Positions 47,791 to 60,437 of a stretch of DNA of 64,000 nucleotides are shown here, one piece after another. Origin of the DNA: Spinellus fusiger (Eukaryota; Mucoromycota; Mucoromycetes; Mucorales; Phycomycetaceae). Both the position numbers and the translations under genes were made by a program. The stretch is taken from assembly GCA_025094145.1 (NCBI GenBank), contig JALLLS010000018.1, forward strand, positions 124,001 to 188,000, given 5' to 3'. How positions within the stretch are numbered: the stretch's first letter is position 1; every line of letters starts with the position of its first letter. The notes under the pieces are model-generated. The model worked only from the letters and a program-made list of their open reading frames with translations. It was not told where the DNA came from and made no database searches.

Positions 47791-49123
47791 AGCTATAGGA
47801 AGCTAAAGTGACAGCATTAATAAAGTATAAGTATAGATACACGCTATAAAAGTTATTTAATCTTTTAACCTTATTTTTAATACTGCATTGAGCACACACC
47901 ATTTTATATCTTAGAACAGTATCTATAAAGAGTTATCCGTTTTAGAATAACATGGAATACTGACAAAGTTAGACAGGGATAATTCCCAAATAAAGATGAT
48001 TGATTGAGAGATGATAGGTAAACAATGCACACTACTTTACATATTGCAGCTTGAGAGTATATCATAAATATACTCTGTCTAATATACCGATGAATAGAAA
48101 AAAAGTATCAAACAAAAAAGATAGTGTTTTTTTCATGAGATTATGCTATTGTTTAACTGAATATAAGATGAGCTGTTGACTACAGATCAATCAATAGCAT
48201 CGTAGGGACGATATCTATTCATTGAGTTAATTTGAGAGTGTTTGTGATAACACTACCTCATACATTCATAATCCCAATGCATGTTATTAGGCCATACTAT
48301 ATAATCAATTCAGCCCACAATCTGATATTGAACTATGCTCATGATTAAATGTGCCAGGACAGTGTAGAAAATCAGTAACAGTAACAACAAGCCTAATACT
48401 TGAGGTAAACCACTCGGCTTTGCTTAAGAAAAAGCTTCTTTAGATCATTCTACCATGTTCATCAGTGGGCAGAATTTTGCGATTTTATTGTATATTCATA
48501 TTATTATGATTTTATAGAGTTATTTATTGTGCTGCTAGATGTAATATATACTATAAATGGCCAATATTTTATTCTAGACTACCAAATAGCTGGCATTAAT
48601 CTGTATTTTAGGTTTACCTGTATCATAGTCTTTCATCCAACTGAGACAAAAGGACCAGCAATGATAACTGAGATGTTTAAGATTCTTAGTAATAGCCTTT
48701 ATTTATCTTATAACAGTTTGTTATGACTATAGCCACATTAACTCATGGATGAAGTTTTCAGACCTTTAATAGAAGAAGAAATCTCTGTAGTAATGAGATT
48801 AGCTTTATTACCAAACTAATTTGTACTTGATACGCCTATCTTTATTCAAATCACTTAACTATAAAGTCAGGTAAAATATGAAATCATCCAACTATCTCTT
48901 GTGGGTCATCTTTAATAAAATGTAAAGATAAAACAAGTCTGTGTTGAATCACTTGTGCTCCCTGCAATATACAAAAAATCTCTATGAGTAATTCACGATT
49001 GTTGAATGAAAATTTGTCGACATCAAAAAGAAAAAGGGCGGAGTACTAACTATTATAGTAAAAAAAATACTTAACGGGAAGACTATCTAACTATGCCGAT
49101 AGATATTTTTTTTTATAAAAAGC
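47791..49123. other. intergenic DNA without recognisable gene
   Basis: AT-rich. The frame 48529-48726 and others are unsupported. It includes the upstream region of FMO copy 3. Confidence 0.45.
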
Positions 49124-49130
49124 TATAAAA
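49124..49130 (+). promoter_or_regulatory. TATA-like box of FMO copy 3
   Basis: TATAAAA in GCTATAAAAACAACACTG, about 45 nt before the ATG; the same string precedes FMO copies 1 and 2. In copy 2 the identity with copy 3 ends just here, so the duplication boundary falls at the TATA box. Confidence 0.5.
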
Positions 49131-49173
49131 ACAACACTGATTTTCTTACACTTTATACTATTACTTGAATACC

Positions 49174-51071
49174 ATGTCAAATATGGAAGCTATATGTCCC
49201 TGCCACCAAATCAATCCTCAAGATGCCATAGATGCCTTAGCTATTGAAGAAGCTAATAAATCTAAACCTGAAGCACCTGTAAATCCACATTACCCTGTAC
49301 CATCTGTTCCAACTCTTTCTATTGAAGAAGTGGCTCAGACTGCACTTGATATGTCCATAAAAGCTCTGGAGAATCCCTACAAGTTCAAGAAGACTATCCG
49401 TCGTGTAGCTGTTATTGGAACAGGTCCATCTGGTGTAAGTTGATCCTACTACTTCTTCCGGTGAAAGATCATGATTGGTGACTATTTAACACACTTATTT
49501 TTAGTTAGCCAGTATCAATGCTCTTAAAGAACAGGGCTTGGAGGTCAGAGCATTTGACAGAAATGATCGTGTTGGTGGTGTTTGGTAACATATCTATGCA
49601 TGTTTAGTGTCATCAATAGTTACTCATTTTAATCAATATCTTAGGGCTTTCTCAGAGACTCCTTCTCTCAAGCCAGAAATGCCAACTAGGTCTCTTGCTC
49701 CAGGACCAAGCAAAGTATCTCAAGTCAATGAACTTCAAGAAGAAGAAGTCGAGTTGACAGAAGAAGTCGAAAGATCACTGCTTGAGAGACACCCACCATC
49801 AGCTTGTTATAAGGCATTGTTTACCACATCTCCATACAGTATGAATCACTATTATGGATACCACGATAAAAGTAGCAAACAAGGATATATGATGCATTAT
49901 GAGCTGCAACAATACTATAATAATTATGTCAAAGACATGAACATTGATTCACTCATTGAATTTTGCACCAATGTCGAGCATGTTTACAAGACCAAAGACA
50001 GTGATGAATCAGATATATGGAAATTGGTGCTATGCAAATCAGAACGCAATGGAGATAGAGTTAAAATAAAACGCTGGTCTGAAAGCTTTGATGCTGTAGT
50101 CTATGCAACTGAAATCCACCAGAACCCAAAAGTACCCGACTTTGACTCTCTCAAGGAATTTGATACTAAATGGCCTGATAAGTCTATTCATTCAAAGCAG
50201 TACAGACGCCCTGAAACATACAAAGATTTGGTAATTATTGATTAAGACTATCTAATTGAGAATACTAAATCAAGTTAATTATCTAATACTTTGCTGTATA
50301 ATGTGCTTATTGTAGGAGGAGGTGTATCAGCTATTGATACTACTAAATATCTTGATGGAATTGCCAAGAATGTGTATATGTCTTATCGAGGCCCTCATAT
50401 CCATCAGAGTATTGTTATTAGAGTTTTTCGCTCGGGTATACCAAAAACAACAACCATCTTACCCATGGTGAAAAGCTTCTCAAATATCAACGGTGAGGTG
50501 GATGGCTCAATCACATTTTCAGATGGAACAGTTCTCAGTGACATTGACAAGGTGATATTCTGTACTGGATTCACAAGCGATTATAGCTCGTTGGAGAAAC
50601 TCACTGTTGAGACACATGATGAATACAAGCAGAATGGACATGAAAGTTTGGAAGAGCCAGTAACAGATGGACAATTTGTCCAACCTATTCTATGACATTT
50701 CTAATTCCTGATCCTACGCTTGCTTTTGTGGGAACTCCTACTCATAAGATAACAATTCAATTCTGTGAATTCCAAGCTAGATTTATAAGTTATATATGGA
50801 GTGGTAAAGCATTGTTGCCTACAAAAGAAAATATGTACAGATATAAAACAGAAGATAAGCTTATCTGTTATTCACCCAATTTTCACCCGGATATTGAACT
50901 TTTTCGATGTGAGGCAATAATAATTTGGGTAAATCATCATATAAAACAACTGAAAAACAGTGAATCACCACCCATTGCCGGCAATCACAAACATTTAAAA
51001 CGTATTCTTACTGAAATTTTATTAACCTATAAAGAGATATGGATGACATGTTAGAAAAGACAAAAAGCTAG
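49174..51071 (+). pseudogene. flavin-containing monooxygenase, copy 3, decaying
   Basis: Inverted near-identical partner of copy 2. Exons: 49174-49434 ending VIGTGPSG; 49505-49586 (INALKEQGLEVRAFDRND, RVGGV); from about 49646 (WAFSETPSLKPEM) to 50231; and from about 50306 (NVLIVGGGVSAIDTTKYL). It keeps the four codons lost in copy 2. Lesions: the exon 4 acceptor is TGTAT; 4 bases in total are missing around 50680-50700 compared with copy 1, so the frame closes at 50695 before FLIPDPTLAFVG; one A is lost near 51035, shifting the last residues; and the Gly of ATGIHQNP is Glu (ATEIHQNP). A truncated Tc1 copy follows 113 bases downstream, as in copy 2. Confidence 0.8.
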
Positions 51072-51184
51072 AATGATCTAGTCTTTTGAATAAAGTACAG
51101 TGTTTGCCAAAATGATGTCGCATTAAAAATATACTTTTTTTTTCATTATTTTTTTTTGCATAAATCTCTTTTTCTTTCCAAATA

Positions 51185-51995
51185 AAGTGACCCGACAAAA
51201 GTAATGGAATTTGATAAAATCCCGGGATATTTCTATACCAAAGATAATAGACACTATCTTTCTTTCTTTTTTCATAACACTTCTTTCTTATAATGTCTCA
51301 CTTATTCAATACTGAGAACATCTTCACCAAGACCCCCGAAATGTATGGGAAATAGACTAGCTTTGAAACTTGTTCAGCTATCTTGCATGAGGTGCTGAAC
51401 TTGAAATCTACTTAGATCGAAGCATCTCAAATGTTCAACGTGCCTACTACCACTGTATGTAATATCTTGAAGCACTTTAAGAAGACAGGCTTGGTGATAC
51501 CTTCGTCCAGGGGTGGATGCAAGAGAAATTTGGACGCTAGAACCCTCAGATGGTTGATAAAAATAATTGTGAGCGACTCCCATCAGACCAAGTAGGCCAG
51601 CATGACAGACATGGCCATCAAGGTATCAGAAAAGACTCTGAAGAGGTACCTTGATGAAATGTGTCTCCACTCTTTCATTCCAGTGGTGAAGCCTCTTCTC
51701 ACCAAGAAATATGGGAAGGAAAGGCTCTAGTGGGCCTGTGAGCAGTGGCAGGAAGTTGTCTGGTCCGATGAGTTTAAAGTGGAGCTGATGAGCTATGACA
51801 GAGGCATCAGAGTGTGAATGGAAGAAAGTAATGAGTGTGGAAACTCTTCCTTACTGGCCCTCTCAAAGTCTCAATCTCAATCTAATTGAGCATCTGTGGG
51901 CCCACATCAAGAAGACCATTAGGAAGAACAGAATGGTCCACTGCACCAAACAGAAGTTGGAGGTGGCCCTGATCTTGAAACAAGGTAAAATATTC
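51185..51995 (+). mobile_element. Tc1/mariner-type element, copy 3, truncated by LINE
   Basis: The left end AAGTGACCCGACAAAAGTAA follows TA at 51183-51184. Sequence matches 31980-31170 inverted, including MSHLFNTENIFTKTPEMYGK and SQSLNLNLIEHLWAH. Similarity stops near 51995, where LINE ORF1 sequence begins, so the right end is missing. The transposase has the same stops as copy 2. Confidence 0.8.
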
Positions 51996-52019
51996 AAAGA
52001 AGTAAAAGACACCTTCATT

Positions 52020-52931
52020 GCCATGGCTTCTTCCGCTAAAGAACCACAGCCTAATGGCATCCCCTCTGCAAATAACACAAGTTGGGTCAGTATCACTTCC
52101 AACAAAGCAAACATCACTCTGACCCCGAGTAACACTCAGGGAACAAAAGTTTACGAGACACGTGTATGGCGTAGTGCATATTACCCAGGCACAGTTATCT
52201 TCGACGTGAGCGAGATCTCACCCACCCAACTATAGGTATATGAGGCATTGTTTGAACAATACCCCAGGAGACTTGGCGCTGCTTCCCAGAAAGAAAGGAA
52301 GAAGACCATCTTTGAGGTCGGATTTGCACCTGATGACTATGAAAGCATCAGCAGAGCCTGTGAGAAGGAGCTGTTTTTCAAGAAGGCCAACGCTACGGTA
52401 GTTGGTGTCTCGGCTCTCAGGCTCAAGGTGGATATCAGAAAGGTCTCTCTTTCAAGACTCTCTCTGATAGATCCACAGACCGTGATAGATGGCATTGGGG
52501 ACACGATGGTCTACTATGGCCGAGTCCTGGACGCGGGTGTCCTTTATGACACGGTGTGTTACACTTATGTGGGTGCAGGCTATGTGGTCCCGGATGTTGC
52601 TCTCTACACAGACTCAGAAGGTAACCTCATCACCTTTGAACAGCTCTCTTCCGCCCTCACCGATCTCTCTCCTTCCCTCACTTCTCCCTCGGCGCAAGTC
52701 AATTGGGAAACAGTGAATCAGACAGTGCAGCGTGTGGCCCAGAAGTTTATCCAGAAGCATTTCCCATGGCGAAACAAGCAATTGAAGATGCTGCAGAGTA
52801 AGCACAACAAGCTGATTTGTAGCAAGCCTCTTCTTGCCGTTCTCCACCAAGTCTTTTCTTCCCTCTATGCCACACTCATTACCCGTCTTTATAAAGATGC
52901 CCTTTTTCTTTCTCTATTTCCCTATTCTTGA
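52020..52931 (+). pseudogene. LINE ORF1-like (gag-type) protein, broken
   Basis: Two frames, 52021-52235 (MASSAKEPQPNGIPSANNTS...) and 52248-52931 (FEQYPRRLGAASQKERKKTI, ATVVGVSALRLKVDIRKVSL), are separated by a stop at 52233-52235. No zinc knuckle is visible. Position directly upstream of reverse transcriptase sequence suggests LINE ORF1; the end from about 52700 (VNQTVQRVAQKFIQKH) may already be ORF2-derived. Confidence 0.55.
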
Positions 52932-53627
52932 ATGAACACTACTATGTGCCTCCTACCCAAGAAAGGTGAGCCTACCCTCCTTCGCAACTGGCGCCCCCTT
53001 TCCTTAATCAATTGTGACGCTAAAATGTTTACACGGATGCTGAACTCGAGAATGGTCTGTGTGGCTGACCATGTCATTAATCCCTACCAAACTGGCTTCC
53101 TTCCTTCTCGCTTCATTGCTGACAATGGTCTAGCCTATGATTGGGCTCATCCCCAATACCTCCAGTATGTCCTTACCCGTTTCCGTTTCCGTTTTTCTAA
53201 TTCTCTGCAAGTGACTTGTGTCTACTATGTTCTCCCAGTCAGACCTCTCAGCGCGACGTATGACTGATTAAAGACGTTTAATAAAAAAGTGTCCTATATA
53301 AATAAATAAAAAAAGATAAGAAATAATCCGTTGGTGACAGTAGCCCGTGGACTCTATAGACCTGTTTGGGATCCAATTCTACTACCGTGCACGCGCAAAG
53401 AAAGACATTGTCTACTAAAATGGAGGATTGCTTGGTTACCACCAACACCCTCAGTTCATTGCCAATGTGGTCACCCTTCGGCTAACAGGGACCACTTCCT
53501 CAGATGCACATACATTGACCATGAACGCTCCACGTTCTTGTTCTTTTTAGTTCCTGCCCCATCACAAGACGTTCATCCAATTGACCATTGTTTAAATCTT
53601 TTGCCGCGCACGGTTGTCTTTTGTTGA
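52932..53627 (+). pseudogene. LINE ORF2 remnants (reverse transcriptase and C-terminal zinc region)
   Basis: MCLLPKKGEPTLLRNWRPLS then LINCDAKMFTRMLNSRM and INPYQTGFLPSRFIADNG are the conserved N-terminal RT blocks of LINEs (L-x-P-K-K-G, N-W-R-P-(I/L)-S, Q-x-G-F-x-x-x-R). The catalytic FADD block is absent, removed by a deletion after 53150. Frame 53331-53627 has HCQCGHPSANRDHFLRC, a C-x-C-x6-H-x3-C type zinc motif found near the C-terminus of such ORF2 proteins. Confidence 0.78.
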
Positions 53628-54257
53628 ATGGCGAGATCTTTGGCCCAGTTTGTTAATACTGCTGCAAGCCATTGATTGAGCCACGTCTACTCGAGACTTT
53701 AAGGTAGAGCCATCAGCTGGTAGCTTGCTCATTGAGGCTGCTGATGGGTGTGTTGAGCGGGAACACCAATGCTACAATAGAGTGCAAAGGACTCCTTCAG
53801 CAACAGACGCTGTATCCTCACTTCTCCTCCGATCTCTCCTCTACCACCCATTCTTAGCCCGTTTAGCAAAGCCAGAAGCTGCTAGTGTGGTTGGTGTATT
53901 TATTTTCAGCATTGTCCAAGTTGCTCTAAGTATCCCTCTTTGGATTTTGAACCACTACAGGATGATAGTTATCTTTCTGGTGTCCTGGTTTCCTTGTTGA
54001 CTTTATGGCCTTTTGGATGTCTATTCATGATTTTCATTTTACCATCATTTTTTTTCATTTTTTTCCCTTATTTTTCCCTCATTGAGGTTTTATATTCTCT
54101 TATTCTTCTGTTTCCTCTCTCTTTGCATTATTATTTTTCACTTTTGTATTTGAAGTGTTTCTATGTATATCCCTTTTTTTTTCAAAAGTTCTCATAGGGT
54201 GGCTGATATGCCCAATGCGCGAATAGCAAACCACACCCAAAAAAATAATATTTTAAA

Positions 54258-54840
54258 CTGTATCTCCCAAAGACAAAACACAAGGCTTTTAGGTTATGGA
54301 TTCTATTGCTATAAAGGAATTAACTTAGGCAGTATCTATAGTCATAATATAGTATTAATTATATTATTATTAGCTATATTATTATTATAAACAGTTCTAT
54401 TCATCAACACTTTTATTGATATGTTGTGAAGACTTTTGCCATGTTTGGAAGGATCACTCTCTTAAGAATTAGAACTCATCCATTGCCAAAACAAGAAGAG
54501 GACTCTATTGAACATCAAGAGATGTTGATAGTTCACAGTGTTTTCGATAGTTAACCCCTGAATACATACCACTAGAAAGGTATAAAAGACTTAAAAATTC
54601 TATTAAATAAATAACAGAGTTTAAATACACGTTCTACTGTTCTGTATACCTTTGGCTTAAAAACCCAAAGACGACAGATAATACAATCTGATATTGAGGT
54701 ATCCATAAAAAGAAATGAAAACTGGATAGTTGCAAATCATTTGATTTTAAACACAGTTCCATAAAAGGGCAAAATTCTGGATAGACTTAAAGGGAAGTTT
54801 GTGTCACTTATTAGAAGCCAGAAAAATCTCTTAGTGTGTA
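54258..54840 (-). repeat. TACACACC element fragment
   Basis: Inverted match to the left arm of the family (AAGGCTTTTAGG, AACACAGTTCCATAAAAG, GTGTCACTTATTAGAAGCCA) ending TACACACTAAGAGATTTTTC read on the minus strand. More diverged than the other copies, with one end missing. A Tc1-type GGGTCACTTTATT abuts it at 54841-54853. Confidence 0.65.
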
Positions 54841-54853
54841 GGGTCACTTTATT

Positions 54854-57800
54854 GAAAAATATTTTATTCGATTTCTTAACACCAATGAAAACCATAGATT
54901 ATGATATATCTATTAAAAAAACTTTTGGATTGATTCATTGGATAGTTAATTTCTAAAAGTTATTGATGCTTGGGCTGTGCAAGAATGACAGCATCACCAT
55001 AGAATAACATCAGATCTCTTCCAAAACCTTAATTTCCAAACCTCCTCCGTTTAATAAATTCAGAAACTACTATTATAGTTTATTTCTTTTCCTCGATCAT
55101 GTTCAAGTCTTTCGATACGACTCTCTGATTTCAAATCACAACATAAAAACTTTTTATTATTATTATTTAGCGATTTTAATTTTCTTGCTGCTGTGATGCT
55201 TTCGAAAGTTTTATCTATTATTCCTTTTCTTTTTTCTGTTCTTTCCTTTTTATTTTATTTTCCCCTTAACCATTTAGCTTGATCTCTCTTATAGGTACAT
55301 TTTAAAAAGAAATAAATAGAATAAGATAAAATGTGTGAATGACAGCACAAAAATAAACATACTTTAAACTTTATAAATTTCAATATTAGAAATAAGAATT
55401 CTATTCAAACATCAAATAAGTATTTTTCTTGTTGATCCAGGAATTGGAGTTTTCTATGCAAAACATATATATTACTATGATCATTAGAAAGTGGCACTTG
55501 AATTGACTATGAAGTGTTCAACTTGTATAATCTCTTGATCTCTATTATTAGAGTAGTATGCAACTACTTTTAAGATTGATCAGGCAGATAAGTTTAATGC
55601 TTTATAACACAGGATAGGATAGAATAAGGTGTATGCATAGTGAAACAGCATGCCACGTTTTAAACTATAAATTTATTAAAAGGGTGGATAGATTGAGTAA
55701 AAACATGGAATTTAATGCTCCTATGGCCTAAGAATAGACTATATAAAGAAGAGTCTTGCCCCAAGGCCCAGTAATCAGAAGACCAAAACTGATAATGATA
55801 GAACGGGATGATGCTAAATGTCTTAGTTTAAACTATTCATCATACCAAAGTTCTATTAAATATAGAGCTTTAATTGCTTTTCTAATTTGGCTCTTATTAT
55901 AAAGGTACACTTTTAAAATAGAAATAAATTGTGTTTATTTTAAAGAAATAATATATTTAGTATGTTCCATGAGCTATATTCAATTACTATTCCAATTGTT
56001 CGGTATATGTGATACCTATTTTCCATGTTCACCTATCACTTTCAGTCAACCTCCTTGTTTTTTTATTGTTTTAATAAGTTAATATGTTTTGACTATAATG
56101 TTTTTTAATTAGTGATGTTATTGACACTAATGGCTGTAGATATACAAAAAATTGTTCCAAGTTATTCAAATCAAACATGCGTATCCCATTTTACAGTACA
56201 AATCACATTTATACTCTTATCCATGTTATTGAAATGTACTACCTTGAGAGGTCTCTTTATGTTTGACAGATGGTTGAAAATCACGTTATTGCTAAGATTA
56301 TTGTTTGTCAGGTAATAATCTTAGACACCGGTTTTATTCACCTTAAAATAACAGCTATCTTTCACGTTTACATTACTCTTTTCTATCTTAACTTTTATAT
56401 ATAAAAACTTTGACCTTATGCTTATAATCATTAACTATGTCTATTTAATTATCTATCGGGAAGATATTTATCCTCTTTAAACTACACCTTTTCATTTTAG
56501 ACGTCTACACAACATCATCATGAGCTGGCTGTAACTCATTTGATAAGATTAGCAACTGTATGTTTCACAGAGAAAGAGAAAACCGAAGAGTTCCTAATAA
56601 GTACGATAAGTGACTGCATTATTACTTTTTTATTTTAAAGCTATCCCATAAATGAGCTGTCTCTGGATTGATCAAAGCTCTTCTGTCTCAAGTAGCTTGG
56701 ATTTGACGCTATATTTATGTCATTTCCTGTCTCTCTGTCTCTTTCTTTCTTTATGTCTTGATACAAATGATATTTAACTATCAGGTATTCAACAAATGTA
56801 CACACTACTGCATTTAATTTCAACCGTCATTATTGCAACATTCTTCCAGTTAAACTGTCCATATATACTTTCCAATGTCAATTTATTTTATTTATAAATA
56901 TAAAACAAAACCACCAGTGATATCTTTTCAGAAATTGAGAATTCAACAACGTGGGATCTTTTATTATTATTATTTTTGCATCTATTTCTCTATTTCTCCA
57001 TTTTTCATTTATTGGTATGAGATAACCTAATTAATTATTTTATGCGGAGTATACGTTGGGTGTGGTAACGAAGATCTGTTAAAGGAAAAGGTCTTGGGAG
57101 TTTTATTTTCTCCGAGTGGTAGTAGGCTGATGAAAGTGATCTCAGTAGTAAAATCAGACCCAGTCTGTCTCTAAAAGCGAGTCTAAGCAATTTCTATAAG
57201 ATACAGGAACAGTACAGACTGTACTGAGGATCTACGTGATTCTTCCCCCTCCCCCCCTCCCCATTAAACCCGATCATTGTTGTCCTACTTGATATTATTC
57301 TTGGGTTGGCGGTAGCTATCGAGATCTCAATAGGTAGCTTGGCACAGTGTTTGTTATTATTAAATTACATTGCATCACTTGAACTTCATTTTACTATTAA
57401 AGATAGTTATTTTTCGACTGAAAGACACAATAAGAAGAGTAATACTACATAGCAGAGTTTTCTTTGAATTGATAGAGGTGTAAACAAAGAGATGCTATTT
57501 CTATTGTTGATCTACACCAAGACTTGTCATATACAATCCAACCAAAAAATTAGCCTGACATTTATTGATTCTACCTTTTTGTAAAATGAAAATTAAAAAA
57601 AACCTTGGCATACCATCTATTAACAAATTCAATGAAAGGATAGGTAGTACATCCATGTTTTTAAGAAAATGCTAATCTTATTCATGGTTCAACCAACAGA
57701 CTAAAAGTAGGATGAATGTATACCAGATTTATAAGTTAATATACATCATTTATCATTGAACAATTCTTTGTATTCTTGGATGAACAGGGTTTTATTTTAT

Positions 57801-58406
57801 TATTCTTTCAACAGTATTAGATATAATAAGGATTTATAAAACACATTGCTTGTTATACCAATAAGAGCAATGTCTCATAAAAAAATAAAAAAAGTTTAAT
57901 TTTATTCTTCCTCTTTTATGGACCAAGAAAGGTTCATCTATTGTAAAATAACAGGAATAACAATATGTGTCTATTCTTTTTATTGTTGGTATTGGTAGCA
58001 ATTAAAATAGAACATTCTTAACATTAGCTTAATATTTCTACATTTTAATGAGTGCCTATTTATGCTACCCAATGCAATAAAAGCAAATAAGCCTTAGTAT
58101 AAAAGGGGGTATAGAAAGGCAAACTTGATAGTAAATGAAAATGAGGCAATTAATTAATCTATAAAGTTAACACTATTAATATTCACTTTTCCCTTTCTTC
58201 AGCACGATGGACTATCTTTCTTTAGCAAATTCTGTGTCTTTATTCAGTTTCCTTTAATGTGATCACAGAATACTTCCTAAAGAGATTTTGCTGGTTGAAG
58301 CAATCTTCTTTCTTTCCTTTATTTAGGCCTTTTTTTTTTCTTCTCTCTCTTGTGTTTTTTTTTCTTACTATTCTCTCCCTACTTTCATTCATTTCATTTT
58401 TCTATT
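54854..58406. other. gene desert upstream of the RING gene
   Basis: About 3.5 kb of AT-rich sequence. It contains a short Tc1 C-terminal relic (57595-57720: LLIDGMPR on the minus strand, related to 22475-23030), a C-rich run (57247-57262) and T-rich stretches at 58310-58400 near the RING gene start. No supported gene. Confidence 0.5.
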
Positions 58407-59786
58407 ATGCCACACTCGACAGATCCATTGTCTACTTCCTCACAGTCTTCTCAAATGTCAACACTAGCCAGATGTTGGAACTCATGTACTGATATATCAA
58501 ACATACATCTTACTTCCACAGTACTCACATTCCTTTTGCAGGTATGATTTCACTCGCTCTGTCAGTAGCCTAACTCTATGCTGATGCTAGGTCATTGGAA
58601 CAACCACTGTACTCTACACTTCATGGCATCTCTCCTGTGATCAACCCCTACAGCTGTTCCTAGCAGTGTACCTGATACATAAACTATTAGCGTATCCTCT
58701 CAACCTCTACCTTTACATGGTCTCAGATCAGTACTACAGAGAGACCTATTCAGCACATGTCACACACCCTTCGATCTCCCCAGTAGCCTGCTCTATACCC
58801 ATGGCCTCTACTCTGTCCAACTTACTGAACTTGATTCCACTCTTAATTTCCAACCAAATGCAGCTGAAATGGAGCACAGTTAAACGGTAAGCCGGTTTTG
58901 CTATTCATTACCTCCATAAAATAGCACAACTAATAAAACAGCTCAATGCACTGTACTCTGTAGAATCCAAACAGTGATGGATCAACTGGCTATTCTCTGG
59001 TTTATTGTAGGAAATTACTTTGTATTTAGCTCTACAACATGTCATCAAACAGCATCACCTGTCTACTACCTCTCCCTTGCTTTGACAGTCTATGGGTATT
59101 TTGTAGCAGCGTGTCCTCTTTTATACTGCATCTTCATTATGATTTGTTTGCCCTGTCTCTCCAGTAAGTAGACAAGTCTTGCTGATCCTATAGACTTACA
59201 CATAGCTAGGCTTGTGCCAAGGGTCGATGACGATCAAGCCCACCACCCCACCCCAGCAAACCAAATCACTGGATTTATTTCAATTCAAACCCTGCAGTGA
59301 TGACCACCACCCCACCCCGCATTCTCTTCCACAGGTACTACCTGCCTATTCCCAGTCCACACCCACACCCACGCCCACATCCACACCCACACCCACACCC
59401 ACACTCAATTCTCATACCCAAGATGTGGAGAGTTTGATACCCATACCACGCCTTACCGCCATACAATGCCTACTCATTTGGCTTGGCATCAGAGCCCCTT
59501 TTATACCTTCTCCTACTCTTTCTCTTCCTACCTATGAGTTTCAAAAAGAAGAATACCCAGAGTGTATTATTTGCTTATCTGACTATGAACATGGAGACAC
59601 TGTGTGTCGCCTTGGGTAAGATGGAAATCATTGTGTTTAATTTTCATTCTCTCATCTTTCTTTCTTTTTTTTCTTTTATGCCTATAATTGTTTATATCTA
59701 GATGCCGCCACCATTTTCATCATGCTTGTCTAACCCAATGGATTGATATTCATTCAATATGCCCCATGTGCAAATCCAAAATTTAA
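58407..59786 (+). CDS. membrane protein with C-terminal RING-H2 domain (putative E3 ubiquitin ligase)
   Basis: Five exons (58407-58541, 58591-58886, 58964-59163, 59210-59615, 59702-59786) join to 373 residues. The N-terminal half has four or so hydrophobic segments (VLTFLLQVIGTTTVLYTSW, LFLAVYLIHKLLAY, AILWFIVGNYFVF, YYLSLALTVYGYFVAAC with LLYCIFIMICL). A linker rich in Pro-Thr repeats follows (ACCCAC repeats at 59355-59402). The C-terminus is a complete RING-H2 domain: ECIICLSDYEHGDTVC, then CRHHFHHACLTQWI and CPMCKSKI, with C-x2-C, C-x-H-x2-H-x2-C and C-x2-C spacing. By family it would bind an E2 and ubiquitinate membrane-associated targets; substrates are unknown. A polyadenylation-type CAATAAAG lies at 59932-59939. 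Confidence 0.88.
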
Positions 59787-60436
59787 CATTGTGTCTGAAA
59801 AAAAAGGGTAAAAAAAAAAAGAATCCCTTAGTGATGGGGCTGAGAAATATATATCTCTGCATTTCATTCTTCAAGTGCCTACTGTACATAGTCCGCAGGT
59901 TGCATTTTTCTTTTTCTTGTCGACAGGATCACCAATAAAGAATTTATATCTGTGCTTTAGATACTATATGTCTGTGATTCAAGAGAATGATCAAGTAAAT
60001 CATTGAGTAATAGATACATGGATAAATAAATAAATAAATGGAGGGGAAATGGAGAAGGCTTTGGCGGGTTTTATTTAGTTATTTAGTTATTTATCTATTT
60101 ATTTGTATTACAGTTCAATGTCTCCTAAGAGATGAAACAAAAAAGTCAGGCTTCTGAATTGATTTGAAAGAAAAAAGAAAGATAAATAAGGGTATAGTAT
60201 TCTGTTAATTCAGTGGTATTCAGTGGTATTCAGTGGTATTCAGTGGTATTTTGTTGTTATTCAGTGATATTCACTGATATTTAGTGGTATTCTGTTATTC
60301 TGATATCTTCACTCTCTTTCTTTCTCCATGCCATTGTCTATTCCTGCTTAAAACCAGTCACACATTCCCTCAAGTCCATCTATCGACATGACATAAGCAC
60401 ACCCTTTTTTCTTCTTCTTGTGTCTCTCCTACTGTA
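59787..60436. other. intergenic DNA with short tandem repeats
   Basis: Holds the 3' region of the RING gene, a TTTATTTAGTTA-type repeat (60070-60105) and the 10-mer array at 60209-60250. The region just before 60437 (TTCTTCTTGTGTCTC...CTACTGTAG) looks like an intron end, so an upstream exon of the next gene may lie here. Confidence 0.45.
60209..60250. repeat. TTCAGTGGTA tandem repeat
   Basis: Four perfect copies of a 10-base unit followed by diverged ones to about 60300. Confidence 0.9.
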
Positions 60437-60437
60437 G

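Larger units (their letters stand above)
51995..54245 (+). mobile_element. non-LTR retrotransposon (LINE), internally deleted
   Basis: Order of parts: ORF1-like coding (about 52020-52700), a reverse transcriptase fragment (52932-53150), a C-terminal ORF2 zinc-binding fragment (53331-53630) and a 3' region to CACACCCAAAAAAAT. The 3' part from 53535 is repeated at 36013-36722. Large deletions separate the parts, so the copy is dead. GC content and codon use differ from the flanks. Confidence 0.78.

Noticed and set aside
49165..49173. upstream TTG start for the FMO copies
   Set aside because: A conventional ATG lies three codons downstream at the same place in all three copies.
60209..60300. 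possible CRISPR-like array
   Set aside because: The 10-base units are contiguous with no spacers; a simple tandem repeat in a eukaryotic context.
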